From NCBI GenBank assembly GCA_021234155.1, contig JAJEKV010000021.1, forward strand, positions 12,835,760-12,899,759: a stretch of 64,000 bases of DNA, given 5' to 3'. Below, in pieces: positions 23,405 through 33,266 of this stretch. Under the pieces are notes generated by a model. That model saw only the letters and a program-made list of their open reading frames with translations. It ran no database searches and was not told the DNA's origin. Origin of the DNA: Isoetes taiwanensis (Eukaryota > Streptophyta > Lycopodiopsida > Isoetales > Isoetaceae). The number at the start of each line of letters is the position of its first letter. The first letter of the stretch is position 1. The position numbers and the translations under genes were made by a program.

Positions 23405-24460
23405 GATTTATAGTTGCATTAAACATATGCTGTCAAAAATTTAACTATTTCCCTGATGAGTTTTCACCCTTTTAAGCATTCAATTCTTGCTGACTCTAAA
23501 CTTTCTCTTCTATTCTATTATTTGATGGTCTTAGAAGCTGGTCAATCTCTGTGATGTATCCTATTAATACTTGCCAGTTCTGCTTTGCTCTTCTGGTCGT
23601 TTCACATTGCTAAATGTTCGTTTTAGTTCATAATAATAATCTCATACTAGGAACTATGATTGGATCAAGTGCTAATACCTCATGGGCTTTTTATTAAATA
23701 ATGGATGTCTGCTTTATTCCTGCATTGATTTAATAGTATCAAAAGAAAACTTTCGTCATTAAAACAATGTTTTTTTTTCTGAACCTAACATGTCAATAGT
23801 TACCTTAACAAAATAATTATGAATGTTTGTAAACTTTGATCTAGACTGGTAGACTATATTCTTATCCCTTCTTAATGTATTTTTATGCAGTTACTTCCCA
23901 AACAGTTTTTTTAAATAATGTTTTTCTGGACCATTAGTCCAGTAGTCCTTTTTACACTAGATATACACTATAACAGGATATTTATCCATGATCTAGATTC
24001 TGTTTGTTGGTTTTTTTGGGTCAATGGGGCTAATAGGCTACAGACACCAAGTTTGAATGCAAATTCAAATTGTTGGATTGATAAGATAGTGGATGGATTC
24101 ATAAGAGTTGGTTTTGTCATTAATTATAAATCCTCAAGTACATAGCAAAATTCATGCTTTTAATATAAAAACATGCCATAAAAGATAGAAATAGAAAGCC
24201 AGTACAGAGCCTCATAGTGTAATTGAACTATGATCCCTTAATAATATCTAAAAATCTATGAAGTGCAGATAAGAGATAAGGATAGATTCTTGAATATGAT
24301 AAGCATCCTAAGTTCAAAAATTCCAAAAGATTTGAATCGCGATATCTGACTGTCTTCTTGACTCTTAATTCCTGTCCACAAGAGAACAAACCAAAATAGT
24401 GAAGCTAGACAAAAATTTAGAAAAGAGCACAAGAAGGATGAGGCGAGAGCAAAAAAGGAT
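23405..24460. other. No gene recognised
   Basis: AT-rich sequence between two LINE copies, with no coding or RNA signature that I can support. Confidence 0.4.
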
Positions 24461-24467
24461 GAAAGTT

Positions 24468-25724
24468 TTAGGATTTAGCAAAGAATATAGAATTAAAGTA
24501 GGCATTAAAGGCATCAGTAGATCCTAAAGTGTAGGACTCTGCAGGCCAGCTGTTGTTGTAGAATAGGCAGAATTTGTCCTTATCCTCCAAGAGAATCAAA
24601 AGAGATCCATACATATCAGCAAGCAGCTTATGATTATAATACATGGACCTGTATCTGGATAACTGCCTCTCAGTGAGGCTGAAGTTGTTTTTCACCAAGA
24701 AAGTCCATCAGCAATGGATTTGCACGACCTCCCTGCAGAAGATAGCAGCCCACAAGTCTTCATTATCCTTCTGATACTGTCTATGACTTGTTCTCATTAG
24801 GAAAGACTCCATTGAAGTAGCCAGATTGTTCTGAAAGACAGGATCCTTTGATGACTGAAAGAAAAGAGAGTGATCGTCAACTTTGGTCCTTCCTGATCCT
24901 CGAAGAAACTCAAGATACTCTAAGATCATCAGAGAAACGAATATTAGTATCTACTACATTCAAATTTGAAACAAATAAATCAAAGTGACCCTTATACTCT
25001 CCATAAGCATCCCACTTCCTGTCATAGTTAGTACCATATCTATTTTTATAAGCAGTAGCAAGAGTTTCAAAGTCAAATTGAAGATGAAGTTTGATCCAAA
25101 AGATAGAAGACCTCTTATTCCCATATAAGACACGATTTCTTGATTTTCATATGTTCCAAAGAGCAGTATGAACAATGGTATTAACAAATTTGTCATCAGA
25201 TTGAAGAAACGATAAAAGATTCTGATTAATGGGAATTCCAAATTTACTAGAAAACCAAGACAAAAAAACCATTTAGCTTATTACAAAAAAAGATATGATT
25301 CATATCCTCATCATTTCCACATAGCATGGGACAGTTTGCCATAATATTAGAGTTTCTTCTCGATAAGGAATGAAGATTACTCAAACTGCCATTAGCAATA
25401 AGCCAAATAAAGTAAGAGATCTTGGGAGGACAATAAGAATTCCAAACATTATGAAATAGGACCCTTAGCTGATCAGAATTGATTGACCATTTAGTTAAAG
25501 CTTTACTCTCACCACCATTAGCAGAAATAGCATTATAGATATGTTTGACTTTGTACTCCACTTTACCATTAATAGTCCAGTCTCCCTTCCCTGAATTTGG
25601 AGATAGATTACACAGGAAATTTCTAATATGAATGAAGATTTTCTTATCAGAAGAAGTTCCCTTGATGATCTCTTTCAACTCAGTCCAAGAGATTATCCTA
25701 TCCCCTAAGAAAAGATCCTTTTGT
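24468..25724 (-). mobile_element. LINE ORF2 C-terminal part (zf-RVT)
   Basis: Minus strand. After FLGDRIISWTELKEII the zf-RVT region reads WTINGKVEYKVKHIYNAI, CPPKISYFIWLIANG, then CPMLCGNDEDMNHIFF-C. The frame shifts repeatedly further on (25,241-24,468). The upstream end stops at the ATATATAT site at 25,725, and the matching continuation lies at 30,334-30,576. This is the 3' end of the LINE whose RT is at 33-35 kb. The RT and zf-RVT parts are now separated by insertions. Confidence 0.75.
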
Positions 25725-25732
25725 ATATATAT
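25725..25732. repeat. ATATATAT, left copy of 8-bp duplication
   Basis: The same eight bases recur at 30,326-30,333. If the intervening block is ignored, the LINE coding frame is continuous across one copy of this octamer. Low complexity reduces its weight as a target duplication. Confidence 0.5.
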
Positions 25733-27280
25733 CCTTGATGCATTTAGATATATGGATGACGGCACATTTAATAATCCAATAATGGATTTATTTGTTGATC
25801 TAGGGCAGCTGAGAATCCCTTTTGGATTTATCCATTGGAATTCCTTGACATTAAGAAGGAGGAAACGCAACAAATATTGACCCAATATGCCACAGAACTA
25901 CCAAGGTGTAATTTCCTCAATATGCATATTCAAGTTATGAACCAAGAGCAAGGATCCTATATCACGACAAAGTTCGATAAGAGAAGATGGCTTTCCATTT
26001 CAATTTGGACAATTAGCGTCAAATAGGAAAATCAGTCAATGCTATAATCTGATAATAGCTCAAGTAATTAGTCTATTTTATTTATGTAATTACCCAGACA
26101 TGTTTTTGGAAGAGATAAAGAGGACCATGATGATATTCAAGAAAAATGGATTCTCTCTGGATAGACTGGTTAGCACCGTTAAAAAAGCTATTCTAAATGC
26201 TAGAACCCCAGGGGCAATAGCGGACAAGCAAGAAAGATACATAAATATTATATTAAATGGGTTGTTGAAGTTACAAGATGATTCAAAGGGAAAATCATGA
26301 AAATATAGGCTACATGAAGACCTACCAAATAAGAACATGGAAAATAGAAGCAAATAAGGCGTTTTTTGAAAATCTTATATGGGAACAGTTGTCACAAAAT
26401 GAAAATTATGGGCAAAAACCGACATGCTGGGTTATGGGTTTAAAGAAAAAATCAGGCAAATAGGGATATGGCCGGAAATGGATCCGGATGGGTCCTGCGA
26501 TGCCGATTTATGAATCTGAAGCAATAGCCCAGGCTGGGAGATCATAAAAAGATCCGATTCATACCCTGATTGGCTAAGATTGGACACAAAATCAAAATTT
26601 GGATATCTGCATCATAGCAAGCCGGTTTTCTAATACAAGTTAGGGTTTGATGGATTTAATATGTGGAACATTTGTTCTGCTATTTGAATCACTGTGATTG
26701 ACTCTTATGTAACCAGCTCGTAGTTTACATATTATGCAGAAACGGATCATCAGATTATTATATGGAATTAGCCATAAGTAGCTGGGTCTCTAAATATCAT
26801 TGAGAACTCAGAGGTAAGCATGTTATTTATGGATTATAAGCTGTGAATATAAGGAATATTGCATGCTTTCTCTGAAACAATTAATGAATTATAAAGGACA
26901 CAGCTGGTTCCCTTTGTTATAGTTATTAAATAGAGAAGCGTCGTAATTGTTTGTTTCATAAATGGTGACAGAATCAAAGAGGTTGAAGACGAGCCTGAAC
27001 ACTTCAATGATAATACCCAGGTTAGCGGTTATGATGGAAATATGTAAGAACAGGGATAATTCCCAATTTAAATTGTATTGAAGAGATTATAAGCAGCTAT
27101 ATTTACCAGGCTAAAAACTAGGTGTTTTATTTTGTGATCTTAGTTGTTTAATAGCTGGTAAAATAGTTAAGGGAATGCATAAACTCTTTGCTACGGGGAT
27201 AATATTATTGAGGCGATTTTGAATATTTGTTTTGGGTCGTCTTTAAGTAGGAAGGAATAAAATGTGGAGGGGACGTAAAT

Positions 27281-27291
27281 GGTTCTGAGAA
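27281..27291. repeat. Target-site duplication GGTTCTGAGAA, left copy
   Basis: Exact 11-base copy of 28,491-28,501, which directly follows the poly(A) run. Confidence 0.85.
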
Positions 27292-28459
27292 ATGACGGTT
27301 ACGGTTCTTGGCGCAGTCTTCGGCGGCTAGGGCGGCAGAAGAGAGGAGAGTCGCCTTCCTCTCTCCAATCCGGCACTGTCACCTCCATCCTGGTGCCTGC
27401 AGATATTAGGAAAGTGCTAGCAAGGCAGGACAATCCATTTCAAAATTTCTGGAAAAAGATCTGCACAAATCGCATTTTTCTTCTCCTCTCTGGCGGACAT
27501 AATCTGGATCTTTTTTGGGGAAACAGGTAACCACAAACGTGGTTCTCTTCTTTGATGTTTTTGCATTATTTCCATCTCCTTTCTTGAAGATGGTCACGCC
27601 GAAATGGTTTGCCCAATTGGGACACTGGCCTATAAGGTGAAGAGAAGAATAGTTTCTCAGCAAGATTCAGGTTGTGGAGATGTGACATCATGTAATTTTT
27701 GCAGTGAAAACCCTCTGATCCGAATGGAATTTCTTGGAATGAATTCTATTTTGCCATTATCTCTTCACTCTTTCTTACTAGCAGGAAGATCCAGTCTTTG
27801 CAAATGATGATTAGAAAGATTATGTTTTGTCAGGGGAGCTATGCAGATGAATCCAGAATTATTGATTTATATTGAAGAGGCAGTGACAATTAGATATATG
27901 GCAGCAGCTAAAAAATCTAAATGCTTAAGTACTGAAGCTTGAGCATAGAAGATTGAGCACAGAAGCACCTAGGTTTCTTTTTAAGCACTGCTAAGCTTGA
28001 GAAGCCACTCAAATACTTAAATTTGGCTGAAAATTTGGTACTGATGCCAAATTACCTTGGCTTTCCATATGGAATTAGCATGCGGAATCTTGCTATGTCG
28101 AGCATGTGCTTCTTCTTCTTAATATGATATGCCTGTTCGTGTCATATTTGGCTGCTGTCTTATAGTCTAAGGACGTACATCTTCTTTCTACTTCAGCAAT
28201 TCAGGTTATTTGTGTGTGTCTCAGGCCAACAGGAATTATTTCGGGAGCCATTGGCTCTTCCTGATCATCTTGCAGCTTCTGGTTCCGATGTGGAGAGACA
28301 TCTCTGTGCCTTAATGCAGATTTGCTATTAGAGCTTTTAATAAGTTTCTGCAGTTAAGGGAATGAAGATGTTGAGTCTACTCCTGTAGTAGTTCTCTTGC
28401 TGTAATGAAGCATTGTAATTTCTTTTCTATATAATATAAAAAAACCACCACCGTTCTCT

Positions 28460-28490
<31 letters not shown>
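27292..28490 (+). mobile_element. Retroposed poly(A) sequence, 1.2 kb
   Basis: Flanked by an 11-bp direct repeat and ending in about 30 A (28,461-28,490), the hallmark of L1-type target-primed integration of an RNA. The start is GC-rich, unlike its surroundings, as expected of a 5' UTR or coding start. The frame beginning in the left duplication runs about 80 residues (RRLGRQKRGESPSSL, then ILVPADIRKVLARQDNPF) before stopping. I do not recognise it. No RT or endonuclease motif is seen. It is therefore a processed pseudogene of an unidentified transcript or a non-autonomous retroposon. Confidence 0.75.
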
Positions 28491-28492
<2 letters not shown>

Positions 28493-28501
28493 TTCTGAGA
28501 A
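28491..28501. repeat. Target-site duplication GGTTCTGAGAA, right copy
   Basis: Directly after the A-run; identical to 27,281-27,291. Confidence 0.85.
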
Positions 28502-28969
28502 TTGAAAATATTGCATGAAAATGTAAAAATAAGCTTAAATTTTCTTGTTATTCTCGACACCGATAACAAGGGGGGTTGTATAAAAAGCACTGACACCTGT
28601 CTTCCCATACCATGCATCTGTACTAACACATGTTTTTGGTTTTGGATGGTGACATGTGAGCTTTTCCCACTTGAATACGAGAAGATAGAAATTTAAGCGA
28701 TAATCGAGTATTTATCATGGTTGGAATCTAAGTATTACATGGATTATAAGGAAGCATCTAGATATTTGGAATCTGTAAACTCTAGCGGATAAATATCAAG
28801 ACCAAAGGTAAAAATTTCTTACAACTAGTTGCACTATAGATCCCTGATAGGGAGGTTGCTGACTAATAGCATGCATATACATATATATACAAGAAAATTT
28901 AATGCGTCCTACGGTGCATGTTCGAGGTTTAGCATGTTCCTACGGTGCAAGTTCTTGTCGTGCCCTACA

Positions 28970-29700
28970 TTCTAAAAGGATCTCTTGAGGATACTCTAAA
29001 TTCATAGATTCTCTAAGATTCCACCAAGGTTCTCTTAGAGGTTTCGTGGAGATTCATCTAAATTTTATAAGATTCCCTCTAGATTCTATTAGATTTCTAT
29101 AGATTCTCCAAGATTTTATGAAGATCCCCTTAGATCCCCTTAGATTCCTTTAGATCCCTTTAGATTTTGTGAGATTGCCCTAGGTTCCCTTACATTATAT
29201 GAGATTCAAAGAGATTCTATAAAGATTCCCCTAGATACTCTAAGATTTCATTAACATTTTCTTAGATTCCCTTAGATTTTATGATGATTCCCTTAGATCC
29301 CCCAGATTTTAAGAGATTCCCTTAGGCTTGTAAATATTTTCCTAGATTACATTTTATGAGATTTTCTTAGATTCCGTTACATTCTCCTGGATTCCTTTAC
29401 ATTCTAGAACTTTTTTGAACATTCTAAGACTTTCTGGAACATTCTGAGACTTTCAAAATATCCTAGAACTTTCTGGAAGTATTTCCCTAGATTCTCTTAC
29501 ATTCCTATTGATTCCCCTACATTCTAGAACATTCTAGAACTTATTAGAACAATTTGGAACTTTTTGAAAGAATTTTCTTAGATTCCCCCCAGATTCTCTT
29601 ATGTTCTAGAACTTTCTAGAATATTTTGGAACTTTTTCGAAGATTCTAGAACTTTCTAGAGTCCTTCCAGAACATTCTAGAACTTTCTTGAACTAGCTAG
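28970..29700. repeat. Degenerate short-unit array (GATTCCCTTA / TTCTAGAA)
   Basis: The first half repeats variants of 'agattcccttagatt' at roughly 12-20-bp spacing. The second half (about 29,393-29,700) is built of 'ttctagaac' and 'ttctggaac' units, many fitting alternating TTCnnGAA. The whole array is imperfect and contains no long open frame. Confidence 0.8.
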
Positions 29701-29774
29701 AATGTTATAGTCTATTTTATCTTAATGGGAACATTACCCTAAGCATATTTGAAACATAAATTATTCTTGGAATT

Positions 29775-29900
29775 AATGCTTGGTTTAGTGGTTAGAATGG
29801 GGGGCTGGCGGGTCAATGGCCAGGTTTGAATTCCCCACACAACATAAAAAATTTAAAAGCCTTTTCCTAAGGGATGAGCATTCAACTTGGGCCATAGGAT
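29775..29900 (+). mobile_element. tRNA-derived SINE-like head
   Basis: TGGTTTAGTGGTTAG at 29,781-29,795 fits the RNA polymerase III A box. GGTTTGAATTCC at 29,823-29,834 fits the B box. They are about 30 bp apart, the normal spacing inside a tRNA gene. A full cloverleaf is not evident. An AT-rich body follows. This is typical of the 5' part of a plant tRNA-derived SINE. The 3' end is not defined. Confidence 0.55.
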
Positions 29901-30295
29901 CTTGGACCCGATCAAGGGTCGAGATCTCATCACGTGACAATAATTAAAGCAACATGAGCCATAGGATCTATTACATATAATTCCCAAAGTCATGTGCACC
30001 ATAGGATATGTGCCAAGCCACGTGAGCCGTAAGATCTCGGATCGACGATCAGGATCGGATCAACCTAGACCGTAGGATCGATTACATATAATTCCCAAAG
30101 CCATGTGCACCGTAGGATATGTCCCAAAGCAATGTGAGCCGTAGGATCTCGGATCGACGATCAGGATCAGATCAACCTGGACCGTAGGATCGCTTACATA
30201 TAATCTACAAACAAACTCCCAAGCCATCTGGGCCGTAGGATACGTCCCAAAGCCACGTGAGCCGTAGGATCTCGGATCAACGGCCGAATTCAGGA
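29893..30295. repeat. Tandem repeat, period about 112 bp, three copies
   Basis: Unit beginning 'c(g/a)taggatc(g/t)(a/c)ttacatataa' at 29,960, 30,071 and 30,183. Each unit carries internal 'gagccgtaggatctcggatc' and 'gcaccgtaggatatgt' subrepeats, so the shorter motif 'ccgtaggat' recurs several times per unit. Confidence 0.85.
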
Positions 30296-30325
30296 GGACA
30301 AACATAAGAACATATATATGTTATG

Positions 30326-30333
30326 ATATATAT
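30326..30333. repeat. ATATATAT, right copy of 8-bp duplication
   Basis: Partner of 25,725-25,732; the LINE frame resumes here. Confidence 0.5.
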
Positions 30334-30576
30334 GAGACCTGCATCAATCCATTTTTTGCAAATCCTTGGATGTCGAATTGCTAACAAAGTAGAATTGTGA
30401 TCAGCCAAAATTGGATTCCAAAAAATAGGTAAATCTCCATGAAGTTTGTCTTTAGAGATAAAATCAAAGCTAGATGAAATAGAATTCCAAGCTTTAATTA
30501 AATTGCACATTAACACTAGAGTCGTCACATGATGAACCAGAAAAGGTGCATTTGCACTGTTCGCGTTAAAATTCAC
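30334..30576 (-). mobile_element. LINE ORF2 fragment between RT and zf-RVT
   Basis: The minus strand reads IKAWNSISSSFDFI, LPIFWNPILADHNS, then KKWIDAGLIYI. This is like the 'W-x-N-P-x-(15-20)-W-x-x-x-G-I-x-x-I' segment found downstream of the RT in plant LINEs. It lies in correct order and orientation between the RT part (33,267 and above) and the zf-RVT part (25,724 and below). Confidence 0.6.
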
Positions 30577-30599
30577 ATAAAATCAAGGGTTCAATAATC

Positions 30600-33250
30600 A
30601 GTCAAACCCTTCTTATATGTTAATATATGGCAGTCATGTTGCATGGGAAAAATACCTAAAAATCTATTGGTCCCCATTCATGAGAGTTACACTTAGGTAA
30701 ACCCAAGGGGGTCAAGTCTGTTTCGCTACATGTTTAGATAAAGTAAAACTGTCTCAGTAAGACAATTTTTATGATTTTTTTCATTATTTTTGTATTTTTC
30801 TACACAAGTTAGAGAGTAAGACACAAAAAACTGCACCTCAATCCGAGGTCTGAGAAGGGAGATAGGGTTGTTTGAACATGACAGGGTCAAAACTGCTGCT
30901 TGTCTTCTGTGAACCAATACTGGTTTCCAGAAAGCTGTTCCCAAATCAAATCTCTAACTTTTGTAGGAAAATGAATTTTGACCTAAAATTTTGAATATAA
31001 GTATTAGAAAACTTGCTTTATCTAAGAAAAATGTCCATTAGCCTTGATGATGAGGTTTTGATTTTCTTTTATTTTTTCAATTACAAGTGAATGATAACTT
31101 ATGTCTATATAGGAGTAAACTGATTCAAAGTCATCCGCAAAAAAATCACATTATGAAAGGTTACCACGATATGGAATCACCCAAAAAACAAACATGTAAA
31201 AAAAGCATAGCGTTTGTTTTCAAGAAATCAAGAAAGGTTCGTATTACCTGAGACCATTACCGGTCCACCTTCTTTTTAAAATTAAGAACTCCCTCATGTT
31301 AATCAATTTCAGTTTCAATTGCGGGATATAAGCACCTCATGAGCTACTCTATTCATTAAAAATAATCAATGCTCCTGATCTTGAGGTTTAGCATAAACTT
31401 TCTAGTGTTCATTCCAAGTTATCTGTTAGAGTATGCGTTCCATGGATTTCATAAACCTATGTATTGAATGGTGAACTCAAAACTTGTATTTTTTATCTTC
31501 TCAAGTTGTGGAAGCAATGCAAAAGAATGAAAAACAAATATAAAAAGCTAGAACTATGAAAAATAAAGATAGACTGCTATATATGTTTCCCATAACCCGA
31601 TTGGGTTCCGTGGACGTTAAAATTTTCTTCCTTCCTTCCTTCCTTCCTTCCATTGCTGGTCCACATGGCTTATGATCATTCAAGAAGCCAAAACATCCTC
31701 ATCTTAATTAGTTGGTTGCTAGAATTGCATTATTTAATGGTAAAGTTGAAGCACAAGCAAACTGAACCTATATGAATCTCCACTCACCCTTCCAAAAATT
31801 ATGTTAGAGAAGGTAGAAAATCGCCATAGCATTGTATAAGTGACAAATGAACAATAAATAAAATTGGTAATCATAATTAGAGAGATTTAATTCTATACCC
31901 AATTCGTTAATTGTGGACCATAATGGTCCATGCCCATTTATATTCAAATCTTACATATAGTAGTATATTATTTTTAACATCAAATTGGAGATCTATGTTG
32001 CCAATGAAGCTTGAACCCATAAAAATTATAGCCTATCATGAAAGACAAGCTAAAGTTACTATTATTATACCTAAAGTAGGAACTCTTAAGCAGCAAACAC
32101 GTGTACTAAATTTATGATAGTAAAAAATAAGAAGATTTCATCGTGTGTTTTGCACTAAGACGATACAAACTATATTTTAAACTTCTATCACATGTTTCGT
32201 CAATCATGAGTTGAAAAAGAATGCTATCTTGCTTTAAAATATGGCAAGCCTAAGTACAAACCAGAAATGGTCCATGTCTATTTTAAATCAAATCTTGTAC
32301 ATAATATGTTACTTTAACATGAAATTCAAGATCTATGTTGCCAAGGAAGGGTGACATTCATAAAAAATATTGCCTACCATAAAAGATGAGTTTTTTGTAT
32401 TATTACCTTAGCTAAACTCTAATTTTGTGTAGTGGCAACCACTTCTAAATGTAAAGAATACATGGTTATTCACTATATTTAAGTTCATAAAATTCTTTAT
32501 TATGAATGTATAAGTGGAATGAATGGAGTGCATCATTTATTGCCCTTAGAAAGCTTATATATGAGTTTAGTTAAACCACGTTAGTTCTAGTTTTGTCCTG
32601 GATTCTGTATCGAATCTTCTTTAGTGAAAATTGAGATCAACATGACTTATAGACATTTCAAAAAATTATTGGACTATAGCTCTTAGAGTTGACAACTTAT
32701 GGCCGCAAGTCTTACGTCAAAATTTGTTATAGTAAAGGAGAAACAATTCACAACCTCAAACAGCTTTTTTGAGCTAAAAATGGTTTGACGACTTCATATA
32801 ATGCCATCTAATAGCAACGAAACATGAAAACATGCAAATCAATATATTTTATCATAAAACGTCAATTACTTTCAATTTTAGAAATGTTTGGACCCCTTTA
32901 TGCTAGAAAGTTTGAAGAATGCAGTTCTGACCTGGCGTAAAAACTGCTGAATTCAATGAGGTTTGGGCAATCACCACAACATATCAGTAAATCTATTGGT
33001 CATGAAATTCTCCATAGCCATAAAGAATCGAGTGAAGATTCCAAAAGTGGTGGTATCTTGTGAAATGGAAATTTCTCTTGTTAGATACCTGGGTTTAAGT
33101 GGCAGAGGGTATGCTGGACCAATTCTGGTTGATGAACCCAGAATAGTTCCAGTAACAACTCTAGTGTTAAAGGGGAGATATTGATGGCGGGTTTCATGTA
33201 AAAGAATGCAGAATGAGGAAGCAGATGCTGAATAGATGGATGACCATAAG
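30600..33250. other. Unassigned block separating LINE parts
   Basis: About 2.65 kb of AT-rich sequence between the LINE RT and its downstream segment, so probably another insertion. It holds a (CTTC)n run at 31,627-31,651. It also holds a diverged direct repeat: 'ggtccatg(c/t)c(c/t)atttta' recurs at about 31,925 and 32,269, with 'agatctatgttgcca' at about 31,989 and 32,330. A plus-strand frame of 73 residues (32,963-33,184, VKIPKVVVSCEMEISLV) is unrecognised. No terminal structure was identified. Confidence 0.4.
31607..31651 (+). repeat. SINE-tail-like motif followed by (CTTC)n
   Basis: TCCGTGGACGTTAAAA (31,607-31,622) leads into a CTTC tetranucleotide run. A near-identical TCCGTGGACGATAAAA at 45,794-45,809 leads into an (ATTCT)n run. 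Confidence 0.6.
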
Positions 33251-33266
33251 AATGGATATTATTGAT

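Larger units (their letters stand above)
25733..30325. mobile_element. 4.6 kb block inserted in the LINE
   Basis: The block interrupts the LINE ORF2 between residues reading AGLIYI (30,334 side) and QKDLFLGD (25,724 side). It has no LTRs or clear terminal inverted repeats. The left part has unassigned plus-strand frames (25,835-26,463), including MIFKKNGFSLDRLVSTVKK, which I do not recognise. It then contains a poly(A) retroposon (27,292-28,490), a TTCTAGAA-rich array, a SINE-like head and a 112-bp tandem repeat. It is probably composite, built by successive insertions. Confidence 0.55.

Noticed and set aside
23405-23420. Target duplication for the LINE ending at 23,404
   Set aside because: The bases after the A-run were not found upstream of the LINE fragment, so no duplication is claimed.
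28970-30295. CRISPR-like array
   Set aside because: Repeats are degenerate, with no constant repeat and unique-spacer alternation, and the DNA is eukaryotic.
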